64,000 bases of DNA from the NCBI GenBank assembly GCA_019925795.1, contig CM034309.1, forward strand, positions 23,430,729-23,494,728, in the 5' to 3' direction. Shown here in pieces: positions 43,801 to 57,701 of the stretch; positions within the stretch are counted from its first letter, which is position 1; each line of letters opens with the position of its first letter. The DNA comes from Dendrobium chrysotoxum. Lineage: Eukaryota; Streptophyta; Magnoliopsida; Asparagales; Orchidaceae. The notes below the pieces were generated by a model. That model was given only the letters and a program-made list of their open reading frames with translations, was not told the DNA's origin and made no database searches. The position numbers and the translations under genes are program-made.

Positions 43801-46800
43801 GAGAGAAGGATCTTTCTCTCCCAAATCTCTAGACGCCGCTAGAGCCCAAAGGAAACCTAAACCTAAGAGATCTCAAATTTCAGCCAAATTCAAGATGCCC
43901 TAACCCTAAGAAAACAAACTATTTAATGCATACAATCAAAAAAGAAATCTCTAAACAGTCCCAACATTCAAATTTCCCTCCTAACTCCCTAAAAAATCCT
44001 TCCAAATTGGCTCCCATGGATCATGCGGTTTGTGTGGCTCATACAGGAGGCGGACTCTTCCGCCTCTTGTTATGCTGAGCCGGTCCCGCGTGGACCGGTC
44101 TAACAGAATATTAGGTTTAATATAATATTGCATATGTGAAAAATATATTTATGTAGAAATATTAAGTATTTGACCCTTATTCATAGGCTTAAACATTTGA
44201 ATTGAAAATGAGTTTAGCATGGGTACATTAGGTCTATTTTTTATCATCCTCTGTTCCGTACACCCTAATAAGAACATATTATGAGCCTCTGTTTCCATTG
44301 AAATTAATTTAATAAGGTTTTCTAATCACATATCTGCTATGTAAATAATGCAAATGATAATAACTCTTACAATATTTGGACTGATAACCAACCATAAAGT
44401 ACGACTTAAGATTGATCAAGATGCCTATCAATTCAAGCATACATTTGAAATGTGAATGGGTAATGATTAGATAATCATAAATTAAATGCTTTTAATTTAG
44501 AATAATATGAATTTTTTGTTTAATGTAGTACGGCTTTTCCCATACAGAAGGGTTACCAGAAGCGGTGCAAATTGCTCTTCCACGAGCAAATAATCAATTG
44601 CTATGCATGCTTGGCCACTGCAAGGACCCCACTTCGCTCCAGCCACTCTGTTTATAGTAACCTATGCATCAAAGATACAAGGGAAAACAAAATATTATAA
44701 GACAGCTTGACCAAAATAAAAACATGCATGATTTTCATAAAAATTAACAGAATACTCCATACTACCACTGTTTGCACTTCTACCATATGATCTCCACTGT
44801 ATGTTATTTGACGTACCAGATCTCAATCAATGCAACAAGGAGTAGAGTGGAGTGAAGTATTGGGGTAGCAGTTTAGCTCATTCAAAAAAGTAAAACAAGG
44901 ACTTCCCTTCATTTTAGTTTGGAAAATCCATCATCATCACTAGCCTTGTCACAACTATTAGGAAAGGCGTTATGAATACTCATTTTTAATTTAATCCTAT
45001 TGAGCATTGTCTAATATCTAAACCTACTCTTTACAAATCTTTAAGAACATCTTCCATCCATAAATCTTAATTATCCATTTTTTCATAAACCTTTCACACT
45101 AATTTTATCAACTCGCCTAATAGGCATATTTTCTACCCTAGATTGCATATGTTCAAATCACCTAAGCCTATTTTCAACCACCTTATCTTTAATAGATGTC
45201 ACTCTAATATTTCCTCGAACATAATCATTCTTTAATTTATCTTTTTTAATTTTGCCACATATTCATTTTAATATTTATAGTTTCACAAAACTCAACTTAA
45301 ATATCAATGACTTTTTCATAACTCAATATTTGGATCCATAAAACATATCAACCTAATTGTGATTTTAAATTTATATTTAAGTTTCCATGATACCCTCTTA
45401 TCATAAAACTTCTAAGACACTTATTTATTTTAATTAGCCAAATTTGATTTTAAAAGTTATATGATCATTTATATCCCTATTTTTCATATAATAGTTCCAA
45501 AAAATTAAAACCTATCACACATATGTAACACCTTATCTTCTGATAACTTTGAATAATAATTATTAACATAGTGCTAACTAAAATTAAATATCATAACTCA
45601 ATTTTTTATCTACGAATTTCATCATCTTTATTTTTTTATAATTATCTTACTTCAAAATGATTTCAATGGATGCCTCACCAATTTAGAATTATGCACAGAG
45701 TGGCTAGCTTTAAATATCATTTATAAGTTCCAACATAATCAATACCAAAAAAATAGGGATTCAATGTTGTTCATTGATCAAAACCTACGGTAATTGAAAC
45801 CGTTTGGGTCACTCCACAACTGCGTTTAATACTAGTCAATGTTTTATCATATAGCTTTAATAATAAATATATATTTGATACACACCTTGTTGCGTCCAAG
45901 TATACCAAATAAATTCTTGTGATAGATCTTATGCCTTCTCATGGTTCATAATAAATCATATGAAAACCCCTTTTTATTCTCTACATTTCTTCATTTTCCT
46001 TCATAAACCTTTGAAACTAACCATCTTATCCCATAATGTGTTTGGCTCAACTAACAAATTCCAATGTGGCTCTTTTAGCTAGGAGTGTGCATTTGATTGA
46101 TTTAGTTTGTTCACTTTACAAAATTAGCTAAAATATTTGGTTTTATTTCTAAAATTCAAATAATCAAGCCAACTAAACTAATTTTCAAACCTAACTGAGC
46201 TGAACCAAACTTTGTTTCAATCAATTCGGTTCAATGTTAGATGAATTAAAATTTAATTAGCTTTAATAATGAACCTATTTACTATTAGCTTAAATAATGT
46301 ATATTATGAAGAATGTTAAGTAATCTTTGCTTAAATTATAATTTTGGCAAATGGAATAAATCATATACAAATTAACACTTTAATAACCAAATCGAACCAA
46401 CCAAATAAGAATGGTTCGGTTCGATTTTCGACTTTTATCTAAATAATGCACAACCCTATTCTTAGTAATCTATTTTAAAATATTATCAATCTTATAAAAT
46501 TCTACCATCATATCTTAAGGACGTAATTTCATTAAATTGTTTTCTCTATACTCTTAAGATTCATATCCATGACTATTATTCTATGTTGTGCGGTTCAAGC
46601 TTTCTTTTGGAATCACCTTACAAACTTCGCAAGAAAGTTTTTCTATTCTTAAAAGTAAGAAGTGATTTAATTGTAATTTAGTGATTCCACTTTTATAGCT
46701 AACCAAGTCTTGTTCTCATTTCTAAAGCATGTGCTGCCTATTGCAGTATTATCAGATACAACTAAATCATTTATCTCCCGTTGAATTTGTATCTCTCATG

Positions 46801-49800
46801 ACAAAACCGTCATAAATTTTGTAATATCCCCTTCTATTAGAACCTATCACCAGTTTAAATCACCTTCAATAACTATCCTTTTTGAGTAGTTATATACTTA
46901 TATGTTTTAGTATATCATCCATTTCTCCCAGATTTATTTTTTAGATTATCTTATAATCTAATTTGAGGAGCATAACCACTGTCCACTTCAATAATTTTCT
47001 CATTGATAATTATCTTAATATTAATCACCCTATCAATAACCTTATTAAACTTAATAATTTCATCTTTTAACTCTTTATATGCTCCTAGCCCAACCGTATT
47101 CCAGTTACTAACCTTTCCAACTATTTCCAAAATCTGCTAACTTATAGCATTACCTTATATCATTGGATTTTCTACTCTCCATTTTAGTTTCTAATAAACA
47201 AATAATATTTATTTTTCTTCCTATCATAATCTCCGCTAATTCTCTTATCTTCACATTCAAAGTTCCCATATTTCATGTGAAAAACTAATAATAGAATTAA
47301 ACTTAGTGAACTATTGCTTATTTTTCACCACAATAGGTTAACCTATGGTGCATCAATTAAGACTAACATTCTAAACCACCCTTCTTACCTTTCATCACAA
47401 TCGAGTTACATAATGGTGCATCACTTAAGGGTGACATTCTAGCCCAACCTTGCCAATTTCGCACCACAATTGGGTAAGATCATGGTGTATTGCTTCCGTG
47501 CAACGCAGCACTAATACTATATAATTTAAAGTAGGATTCATTTCATTGCATTTGATAGGAGATTTATGATTATCTGTCAACCTAACATCAACCACAGGAG
47601 TAGGGGATAATCCAAACCCTTTCATCCAAACCAAGGATCGAAAATTATGGTAATAATAAAATAAAATATTACATAATAATAATAATTAACATTTCTCATA
47701 AAATGAACCTAATCAAGAAATTTTGTGAAATTATTTTGAATCTAAAAAACTTTGAATTCAAAAAATCTTTAAAATAATTTTAGAAGACATTCCAGCAAAT
47801 TTATAATTGAGATGATGTGTTTTGACGAGACAAATATAATGTTGTCGAAGTCATACAAATTTTAGTCAAATGGCCTAAAAAATGCTCAAAGGTATAATAA
47901 TGAACTTCCAAAAATCAATGGAAGAGTCAAACAAACACAAGCAGAACAAGACAAAAGCTTTGATTTGCATGCTACCTATTCGAAAATTTTGAAGATTGAA
48001 ATTTCTCAAAACCATGCAAGCTCTACAAGCAACAAAATTGCAATCTATTTGCGACATTAGATTTCTTTCAAGAGGAACATTTCACCCAAAAAATGATTGT
48101 GCACTATCATCATTTTTGTCATCCCTATATTTGACCCTTTACATCTCAAAATATCATGACTCCAACAATCATCTAATTGATGAACCATCAGTGGTGTTAG
48201 TTTCCTCTAAACAAGAGTACTAAATCCATACTAAAGTTGTGCCTAATTATCACCAATTTTTTGTTGATAATATACAACCTACACGCCACATGTGTTCTAG
48301 ATTATTATGTAGGCTCCGAAAATTTGATCTTTAGGGGCCCGACCTTTCCGCGTATATTCGGGGAGAGTTTTAATGGATTAAGTTATGGGGAAAATTTTCG
48401 AAAGGAAAATTAGATAAAGATAAGAACTACCGAGAGATTTCATCCTCTTAGCGAGGACTTTAAGATCTGAGTTCTGATTTCCTACAGGCACAAGCCCCTA
48501 TAGTTAATTACCCCTCTTGATAATAAGAGAGCACTTTCGATTAAGACTAGTCGTTAAATAGATACTCAATATCTAGCGTATAGTAGCAGCAGATCTACAT
48601 ATTTAAAATTGGAAATTTTATCACATGTTACTTAAATTGGGTGGTGAGGGGAATGATGATGAACTCGATCAAGATCTCATGGTTCCGTTGTCCTGGGTCA
48701 TCATGATCCCAGTCTGCTTAGTCAGAAGAGGTAATCAATCCAACCTGATCGAAGGATCCTTGTCGGCAGCCATGAGTTACTTCGTATAAGGGGACCTTGT
48801 AGACATGGGGTAAATGTTTGCCTAAGGGACGAATTCAAGTAAACCCTAACTAACAAAGGGCTTTGTGCCCTGTCGATTATACCTTATAATTCATTACTCA
48901 ATGGTAACTAGCCAGTGGGGAACATACGAGCTTTTAGACATGACTGTAATACAGTGGAGTTGTTCAACCAAGCCACTAAGTCAGAGAGCCGTAGTCATAA
49001 TCATTTACCACGTGGAGCCGTCCAGGCCAAACCACTGATTATAGGACCAGTCATAACCGTACCACGTAGAGCCGTTTGACCAAACTACAGGTTTTATGGA
49101 GCCATCTGGCCAAGCCATCGATTAGAGAACAACTTGGCCATCGATTAGAGAACAACTGCCACATCGTTACTGGCATGAAATTATTTGAGAATGAATCTAA
49201 GTGATATTCTCGATTGTACATTTGTTCTGTGTAAGCTAGAGTTATTCTTGAGTTCATCACCCTCACCAAACGGTTGCGGAGTGTGGATAAATTTTGCTTT
49301 AAGTTTGGATGATTAATTTTAATCTAGGATGCACAGACACTGACATTAAGACACGAATACGACATGACACAAACACGGGACATGTCAAATATTGAAAATA
49401 TAGGACACAAACAAAAGTTGGATATGGTATTATAATTTTTATATTTTAAAAATAGTGTATAAAAATTGAATAAGTGCAATATCAAAAATAATATATAAAT
49501 AATAAGTCATTTAAATATAATTTGTTCTTAAAATGATTAATATTAGGCGTTGATGTTGTGTATCAGGCATCGAGAGAGGAGATGAGAATGTTGTCGATAG
49601 TCGATCATCGATGTTATGCAATAAGTATTGAGCGTCGATATCAAGAGGGCTTTTATCCTCGATGTTGAGAGGGCATTGGTCATTGATGTTAAGACGATGT
49701 TGGACAAAGATGAGCTATCAAGTTGTGGGAGTAGAAATTGCTAGCGTCGAGCATCAATGTCAAGATAGTGTCAGACTTTTATATTGAGATGGTTTTGAAA

Positions 49801-52800
49801 TTTCAATGTTGTAATGATATTAGACTTCGATGTTGAGATGACATTGGGCATTGTTGTGAAATCAAAGTCATGACTTGCTAAAGAGAAATGAAAATGATAA
49901 TATTCGATGAATGGGGTATTGAGTGCGGGCAATTGATTTGGTGTTATGGATAGGAAATATGAAATTTAATTTTTATATTTTAAAATAAATATATAATTTA
50001 AATACAAGAAATTATATTTTAAAAAAATTCATAAAATATTTAAGACAAGCATGACGAACATGCGTGTCCAATTCGTATTTAATATTTTTTTAATCAAACA
50101 CATTTTCGACGTTTCTGACATGTGTCGAACACTGCGCACCTCTTTCAGGAGAAGTGTCCGTGCATCATAGATTTTAATTTTAAATATGAAAATTCAAATA
50201 GATATTAAACTTTAAAGTTTTAATGTAATTTGAAAATTAACTCCTCCAGTTGAGATTTACATTCAACACAACCATGATTGAGATGACATTATAGTCAATA
50301 TTCGTATTCATAAGAATTTAGAGACATTTAAAAGGTTAGAGTCCCCTTCAATTGAGATTAACTTTCAACATGGCCATCATTAGGGAGTACATTAAAGTCA
50401 TTTTAAAAGATTTTGTATTTCAAAGAAGTTTGGAGGCAATTAGAAAGTGGAGTCCCCTCCGGATGAGATTAACTTTAGCACGACCATCATCAAGGTGACA
50501 TTAAAGTCGATTCAAAATATTTATATTTTGTTAAAGTTTGAAGGCATTTGAAAGATAGTCCCCTCCGGTTGAGATTAACATTCAACATGACCATCATCAA
50601 GAAATAAAATATTTAGTTTGTTAACTTTGTTCGTCTGCTAACAAAGGATCAGGTTTTATTATTGACCTCATGAGTTATCATACGAACACTAATAATTGGG
50701 AGTTTATATTTTTATGATAAGTTTCGTTTAAAGATTCTTTGAAGGCCTAATGCGTACTTTAAAATTAAATATCTTGATAAATTTTTTATTAGACATTTGT
50801 TTGTTAATCAAAGTCATGTCAAATCCAATCCTTTCATGGAGAATGATCAAACTTGAATATTTGACACGCAGCATTCTCGAACCTTAAGTTTAAGAGTTCA
50901 AAGAAACGGTCAGAACACATGCGGGTGTTTAGTTTGAAAATAGAATTTATATTAGTGAGCATTTAACCCCACGCAATATTCTTAGACATTGGCGTTTACA
51001 AATTTAGCATGTTTATCGGAGCACATGTAGGGAATAAAAATCTTTTAAATTAACATGTATGTTTTTCAATACTATGGCATGCTTCTTGATATGGTAGCAC
51101 TGTTCTCAAAACTGCCGCATTCTTCCCGAGGCTATTGCATGCTTCTGGAGGCAACATGCATATGTTTAAGAATTTGTGCTTTAATGCATGAGGGGGATTT
51201 TAAACAAATTTAAATATCATCATTTGTGCAAGTGATTATCATTGGAGTGTGCACAAGATTTTATTTAGGGGCCTACAAACATCTTTTGTCCCCTTATACG
51301 AGTGTTGAGGATCCAGTGGCGTGAAGGCGACTTAGGTTTTAACTATTGTATAGAAGAGAGATGTTGTTTAGTTCATTTTTGCATCCTCTAAATTATCATA
51401 TCATTCAACATAGCTCATAAGAGATGTTGATTAGTAGACAGTAGGAGATCGTGCTCTTGCTTGTAAGTGAGCCACATTATTCTCTGCGAATCTCCAATTG
51501 TCGCCTATAGGCTAGTTGTTATATGCACTACAAATTCACTGCTCCTGTTCACAAGTGAATTATAGTGTGCATTAGAAGTTCCCTACTATTATCCATAAAG
51601 GCCGATTTGTTTGATACATGCTCCTTGTCCATGCCCGTAAACTAATTATTGTGGGCACAATGAATTCCCTGCTCCTGCTTATAGATGAATTGTAGTGTTC
51701 ATTGCTACTCCACTAATCTTGCCCATAGGTAGGTTGATTTATTTGACATGATCCCCTTGTTCTTGGCAGTATGCTAGTCATTGTATACACTACAGGAAAA
51801 ATGCAAATCACCGACAAAAATTTTCTATCAAAAATTTCCGACGGATTTCTAATGGAATATTTTCGATGAAGTCAGGCAAATTTTTGACAGATTTTCGATG
51901 GAATTTTGATAAAATTTATTGTTAAATTAAATAAAATAAATAGTTTTAATAATTATTGTTAAGTTAAATTAACTAATTTAAGAATTTATTGTAAATTAAA
52001 TTAGGTAATTTAATTTGACTAAATAAATTATTGTTAAATTAAATTAAATAAATAGTTTTGATAATTATTGTTAAGTTAAATTAACTAATTTATATTAACA
52101 AATTAACTAATTAAACAAATATTGTTAAATAATTTTAGAAATAAATATTGTTAAATTAAATTAAGTAATTTAATAATTTACAGTCAAATTAAATTAACTA
52201 AATTAAATATTTTTAAATCAAATTAAATAAATAGTTTTAATACTTATTGTTAAGTTAAATTAACTCATTTATATGAACTAATTAACTAATTTAATAAATA
52301 TTGCTAAACAGTTTTAAAAATAAATATTGTAAAATTAAATTAAATAATTTAATAATTTACTATTAAATTAAATTAACTAAATTAAATATTTTTTAAATAA
52401 ATAGTTTTGATAATTATTATTAAGTTAAATTAACTAATTATCAAAACATTTTAATAAATAATTTTCCCTCTCCTGTTTCTAATTTTTCTCTCTCCTGCAT
52501 GGCATGCCTCAACAAAAAGGAAATGGGCAAAAGTTTAGTCCCACACCGTGTAATTGGGACTTGATAGTGCTCTATAAAACTAAAAATATGTATGAACAGT
52601 TTGACTTAGCGGATAGCAGGCTGAGCGGGTTGGCAGGTTGGGCGTCTGAGCGACTAGGTGGATTGGTGTGTTGGGCTGGTGAGAGAAGGTGAAAACAGAA
52701 AGAAACAAGTTGAGAATAAGAGGAGAGAAGGTAGAGAGAGAAGATGCTGAAAATAGCTATGGGAACTTCAGCTGAAATAGCCGCCGGAAATTCGCCAGAA

Positions 52801-55800
52801 AAATTTCCGGCAGATTTTTTTCGCCGGTAATTATTTTCCTATTTGTGTTTTACCGGCGAAAAATTTTCCATCATAAATCCATTGAAAATGTGTATTTTTT
52901 ATGGAAATTTGTCGATTTCTGACGAAAAAATTCATTGAAAATCAGTTATTTTCTTGTGGTGATACACTACGAATTTCCTGCTCCTATTCACAGGTGAATT
53001 ATAGTGTGCTTTACAAGTTTTATAATATTGCCCGTAAGCAAACTACACTCATTACAAATCATCTATTGTTACCTGTAGGCGAGCTATATTAAGTACAAAT
53101 CCTCTAATACTGCCTGTAAGAGAGCTGTTATGCTCACTAAGATCTTTATCTATGCTCGTAAGCAAGTTGTCTCACTTGAGCATTTTATTAACACCCATAG
53201 GTGAGCTACCGTTTACATTATAAGGCATCTCCTTGTTCTTTTATATTCATTCAAAGTAATAAAAATTATACATTAGTATTTGTATCTTCATCCTCATTGT
53301 ACATTTAAGTTTTTTTTTTTCATTTTGTTGCATTGTTAAATTAATAGGTTGTTCTTAAAAGTCCCTTGTTCACTGAAAAATTTGGCAGCCTCCTGACGTC
53401 TCTCCTGTTTATGTGAAATTTTGGAGAGTCTAGGACTGCCTAACACGCCAAGAAAGGCGTGCATGGTCGATATCAGATGACACCACCATCATAGTCTTCA
53501 ATTCCACCACGCCAAAAAAAGTGTGCATTGGTTTTAGGGTACCTGCATGGACGCTCACAAATTTTCCCGCCATCATGAAAGCTTGCACGAGTACTTAATT
53601 TTACCTTGCCATGCTATTAAAAAAGCACACAGGGCTTACATGATTTGTCACCGGCGTCGCATTGAGCTTCCTCCTACTGTGCTAAGAAAAACGCACATAG
53701 GAGGTGAACTCGTTGCGCCGCAAGCGTCGACAACGGGATTTGAGGTTTAAATTTTTGCTAGTGTTATAACTTAGCACGCGAGACGACGACAGCGGAATCG
53801 AGAGCACGAGGGATCAAAACACGCAAATCTTTCTTTTCTCTTTTTTTCTTTTATCTTTTTTACTAATAATAATAGTAATAGTAATAGAGAGAGAAAGGTT
53901 GAGAGTTGAGTTCTCTGTTTTTGGAGAACAGGGTGGTCTGTTTGGGTTGCTTGTGGTCGGTGAGGGAAGAGTGTTGAGCGTGAAGAGGGTCTATCCAGGT
54001 AGAGAGGAAGGAGTCGTTGTTTGAGGCGGCAGTTGTGGGTTTCAGGAGGGATGTGCACAAGTAGGAGCAAAATTTTATTCTGGCTTGTAGATTAGAGTGG
54101 GAAGTCTGTCAGGTTTTGTAGAGAAATGGGAGAGGTAGCAGAGAAGCTGCTATGGGGAAATGGAAGATTATAAGAGAATGGATACTGGAGGGAGAGTAGA
54201 AGAGGATGGCTACTGGTGTAAGAGGTCTTCAGGTGAAGAAGAGGGGCCTCATCTGCTGCTGGTGTGGGAGTTGAGAGGGGGTTTGGAGAGGTTTGAGTGA
54301 GGGAGCTGGGAACATAGAGAGTTCGGTGCAGGTAGTTGAGGGAGACGGTGAAGGAGCAGGTTGGATATAATGGATTGAAGGTTGAAGCTTCACGTGTGCT
54401 GATTGGGTTTAACTGTGTGGAGAAGTCGTGCATGTGATAGAAGGGGAGATGGGCTCGTGCAGCCTGGGAGCTGGGAGGTGATGGGAGAGGGAGTAGAGGA
54501 ATCAGGTAGAGAGAATGAAGGGATGGAGTTGTGTACAGGAGGCTGTGGCTGGGAGAGGAGAAGAGGGGATTTCGAGTGGAAGGGTTTGTGTGTGGAGACA
54601 TCGAGTAAGAGAGGGAGATAGCCCTTTCGATATATTATTTTATTCGATTCTTTTTTTTATTATTCAATGGGCGGCTGCTTCAGGGATTTGGCAGTGGGGA
54701 TAAGGAGATATGGGATTGGCTGATATGGTAGAGGATTTGAGCGACCGTGGCAGGATTTGAGAAAAAGGAATGTAGAAGACATGTTTATACGCAGTAGTGT
54801 TAAGTTGATTTGATTTTAATTACTTTTTAATTTATAATAAATTCAAAAAATGATGAGAATAATAATAAATTATAATGATATGTTTCTACCCTCCTGTAAT
54901 TTCTCGTGATTTGTGCATCTCGATTTTCATGCCATCATAACTTTCAAACTCATGCAAATTTTTTAGTTTTTGCTTGTGCAATAACCCAAACATTATTATA
55001 ATCTTTTTTATATGATTTCGATGTTCTAGGCAGAACGACGAAATCTGTTTTGCGAGCGAACAATGTTCGAGCAACTTCAACATTCAGTCTGTAGCCCATC
55101 AATTTTGATTGTTTTCACTCAAATCGCGCATGAGTTGTTATTCATTGGGTAATTTTGATATTTTGAAGACGATGGTAAAGTTCGCTTCATGATCAAGATG
55201 TCATTTGGGCAGTTTTGTGCAGTGTTATCTTGAAATTCTTATCAACTCTACCTTTCTGCATTATGCGATGACCTGAGTACTATTACAACCTTTTTTCATA
55301 TAATTTTGATGTTCCGTACACAACAGCAATGTCTGTTTTGCAAACGTCATGCAACATTTCATTTGTAGTCCATCGATTTTGATCGTCTTCCTCAATTCAA
55401 TTGCGAGGAGTCCCCCCTTAGGTAAATTTGATGCTCTGATCACATCGGCACAATCTGTTTGGCGACCAAAGCCATTCGAGCAATTTAGTGAAGCATTGCA
55501 CCCGTCAAATATCATGCCCATCATCATTTTTTATTGAGTTACGCATGAATGACTCTCCTTAGCAAATTCGGTGTCCTAAGTGCATCGATGCGATCTGTTT
55601 TGCAATCAAATGAAGTTTGAATAATTTCAATAGCGATCGAGGCGCTTCAACATTCATTAAGTGTATGACCTATCCACTAGTCGCCTCCTCTAGTGCACTC
55701 GATTCAATATGACACATATGTTGAGATTAACATATTTGATCAATAGATTTTCGATTTGTGAATGTCGTTGTACTCATGGGGGTCAAAAGGTATGAACTGT

Positions 55801-57633
55801 AGCTTTCATTCGTTGATCTAAGAAATAACCACCAATGGTCACTACCATTGGCTGCTAGATGACTACTTGACTTGATCATAGTTCAAGGGATAGATCACCT
55901 AATAACTTTTCAATCATCAAAGCTTACAATTTAGTATGTTCATTGTTGATAAGAATAAAAAATATTATAGAAGGATTTCAAATAAGATTCATATTCCTCA
56001 CTCCAAATTTATAAATAGGCCTCAATTCTCCTTTTTTTTTATACAATTTGGACTAAGAGTTCTTAAGAATTAAAGAGAATTTCGGAGTTCGATAACTTTT
56101 AAAGCCACTAGACGATCATCCTAATGCTCATCGACTAATTAAACATATATTGATCAGTGTTACCCAACTTCATTATCATCTGATATTCATCAACATCCAC
56201 CAACATTCATATTGTCACGTCACGAAATCTATAGTGGAAGAATTTCTTTCATTCTCTTTATTTTTTCTATTCATTTTATTATTTTTCTTTCAGTTAACAA
56301 TCAATAATCATTTAATTACAACCATATAAATTTAACATCCAGAGCTGATTAATTGCATTAAAGAAAATAAATAACAACAGGAAAATATCATCACATTTTT
56401 ATAGTCAATATTTTCATTCTCAAACCAGAGTCCAAAATAATATGTATAATAATCATTACAGGCTAAAAAAATGCATATCACCAAAGAATTAAAAATAAAA
56501 TCAAAACATCATTTATGTTAAGCCTCAATCGCAGGTTCCATACTTTTACCTGAAAATCATATAAAACTATATAATAAGCATAAAAACCCAATAAATAACT
56601 AAAATCTTACAATTGAAATCAATGCAAGTCAAAAGAGAAATAGTATGTTATAAATCATAGCAGAAAGTCAATGCATCAATGTATGTTATCTGCACTGGTC
56701 ACCTGAATCAATTTATTAGTCCTATTACACATCACATCTCGTTTTGCCAGTCAATCAATCAATAAAACCTGTCTTTATCTTTCAATTAGTCAATCTTATC
56801 ATTCATTCAATTACCACAGTTAGTCCGTTATCCGTAAACTAATTGTATCAATATATTTATCATATGCCAATACTATCAATTATATATAAATAGTACTCTT
56901 ATTATTTATCAGTTATTCAGATGAGAGTATCTTGATCTTGCTCTTGCTCATATCCTTATGACTCCCGATCAGTCGCCTCTTATAACTCCCAATCGATGAA
57001 TTCCTTATAAATCCCAATTAGTGAATCCTGTGGATCAGTCGTCCCGACTCCTTATAACTATCAACCAATCTCCAACTCCTTATGACTCCCATCAGTGAAT
57101 CAATGAATCTTGAGGGTATCATGTGAGATAATCATATCATGTATATCTGATATCAATAGTACAATATTTCTATCAGATCAGTATCAATTCAATACATTTT
57201 TATTACATCAATTATTTCAACCCATTTTCAATATATCTTTTTTCTACTCATTTTACATAGAAATTCATATACACCTATTTAATTGATAAAAATATAATAA
57301 AATCATATCAAATCATTTAGAATGATCAAATCTATAACATATCAAAAGTTACACGATGAAAGGTTACGAAATCAAGAGATAATGTGTTTTTGGTAAATCT
57401 AGGAGAGATAAATCCATAGAAATCAAAATCATCGAAGATAGAAATAAAAGAATAGTCACTTACAATGATCAAAATACTTTTTATAATAGAAGCGACGGAC
57501 AGAAAAGTTTCTAAGAACTTCTTCTCTTGACTTCTCTCTCCTCTCCCTCTCCCTACTCCCTTTCCTTCCCGAGCAAGCCACGCGAGAATGAGGAAGAGGT
57601 GATGGCACTAGAGCTTTTAGTGATTAGGATTAG

Positions 57634-57701
<68 letters not shown>

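Larger units (their letters stand above)
51788..52961. mobile_element. Non-autonomous CACTA transposon with 3-bp target duplication
   Basis: A 1,174-bp insert in copy 3. The left end is CACTACAGGAAAAATG and the right end, reverse complemented, is CACCACAAGAAAATAA: the CACTA hallmark with one change at the fourth base. The trinucleotide ATA flanks it on both sides (51785-51787 and 52962-52964). Subterminal CCGACGGA / CGCCGGAAATT words are repeated in both orientations. The interior is AT-rich repeats, then a GC-richer part (52.5-52.8 kb). No transposase. Confidence 0.85.
48308..55788 (-). mobile_element. Long non-coding LTR-type repeat, copy 3, inverted and interrupted by two transposons
   Basis: On the minus strand it starts near 55788 (TTTTGACCCCCATGAG, matching TGTTGACCCCC of copy 1) and ends TTTTCGGAGCCTACA at 48308. 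In order: irregular tandem units with AATCTGTTTTGC (reverse sense, 55.0-55.65 kb), a pyrimidine-rich part (54.7-53.8 kb), the GACGACGAGCC/GTTGTCGACGC segment (53.8 kb), GAGCTNNTNNTAGG-type repeats, and the GGATCCTTGTCGGCAGCCAT part (48.75 kb). Removing the inserts at 49324-50170 and 51788-52961 leaves about 5.45 kb. Only one start and one end are present, so it looks like a single LTR. No flanking 5-bp duplication matches. Confidence 0.65.

Noticed and set aside
54092..54601. 169-codon minus-strand frame rich in Ser, Pro and Leu
   Set aside because: It lies in the pyrimidine-rich part of long repeat copy 3; composition alone keeps it open.
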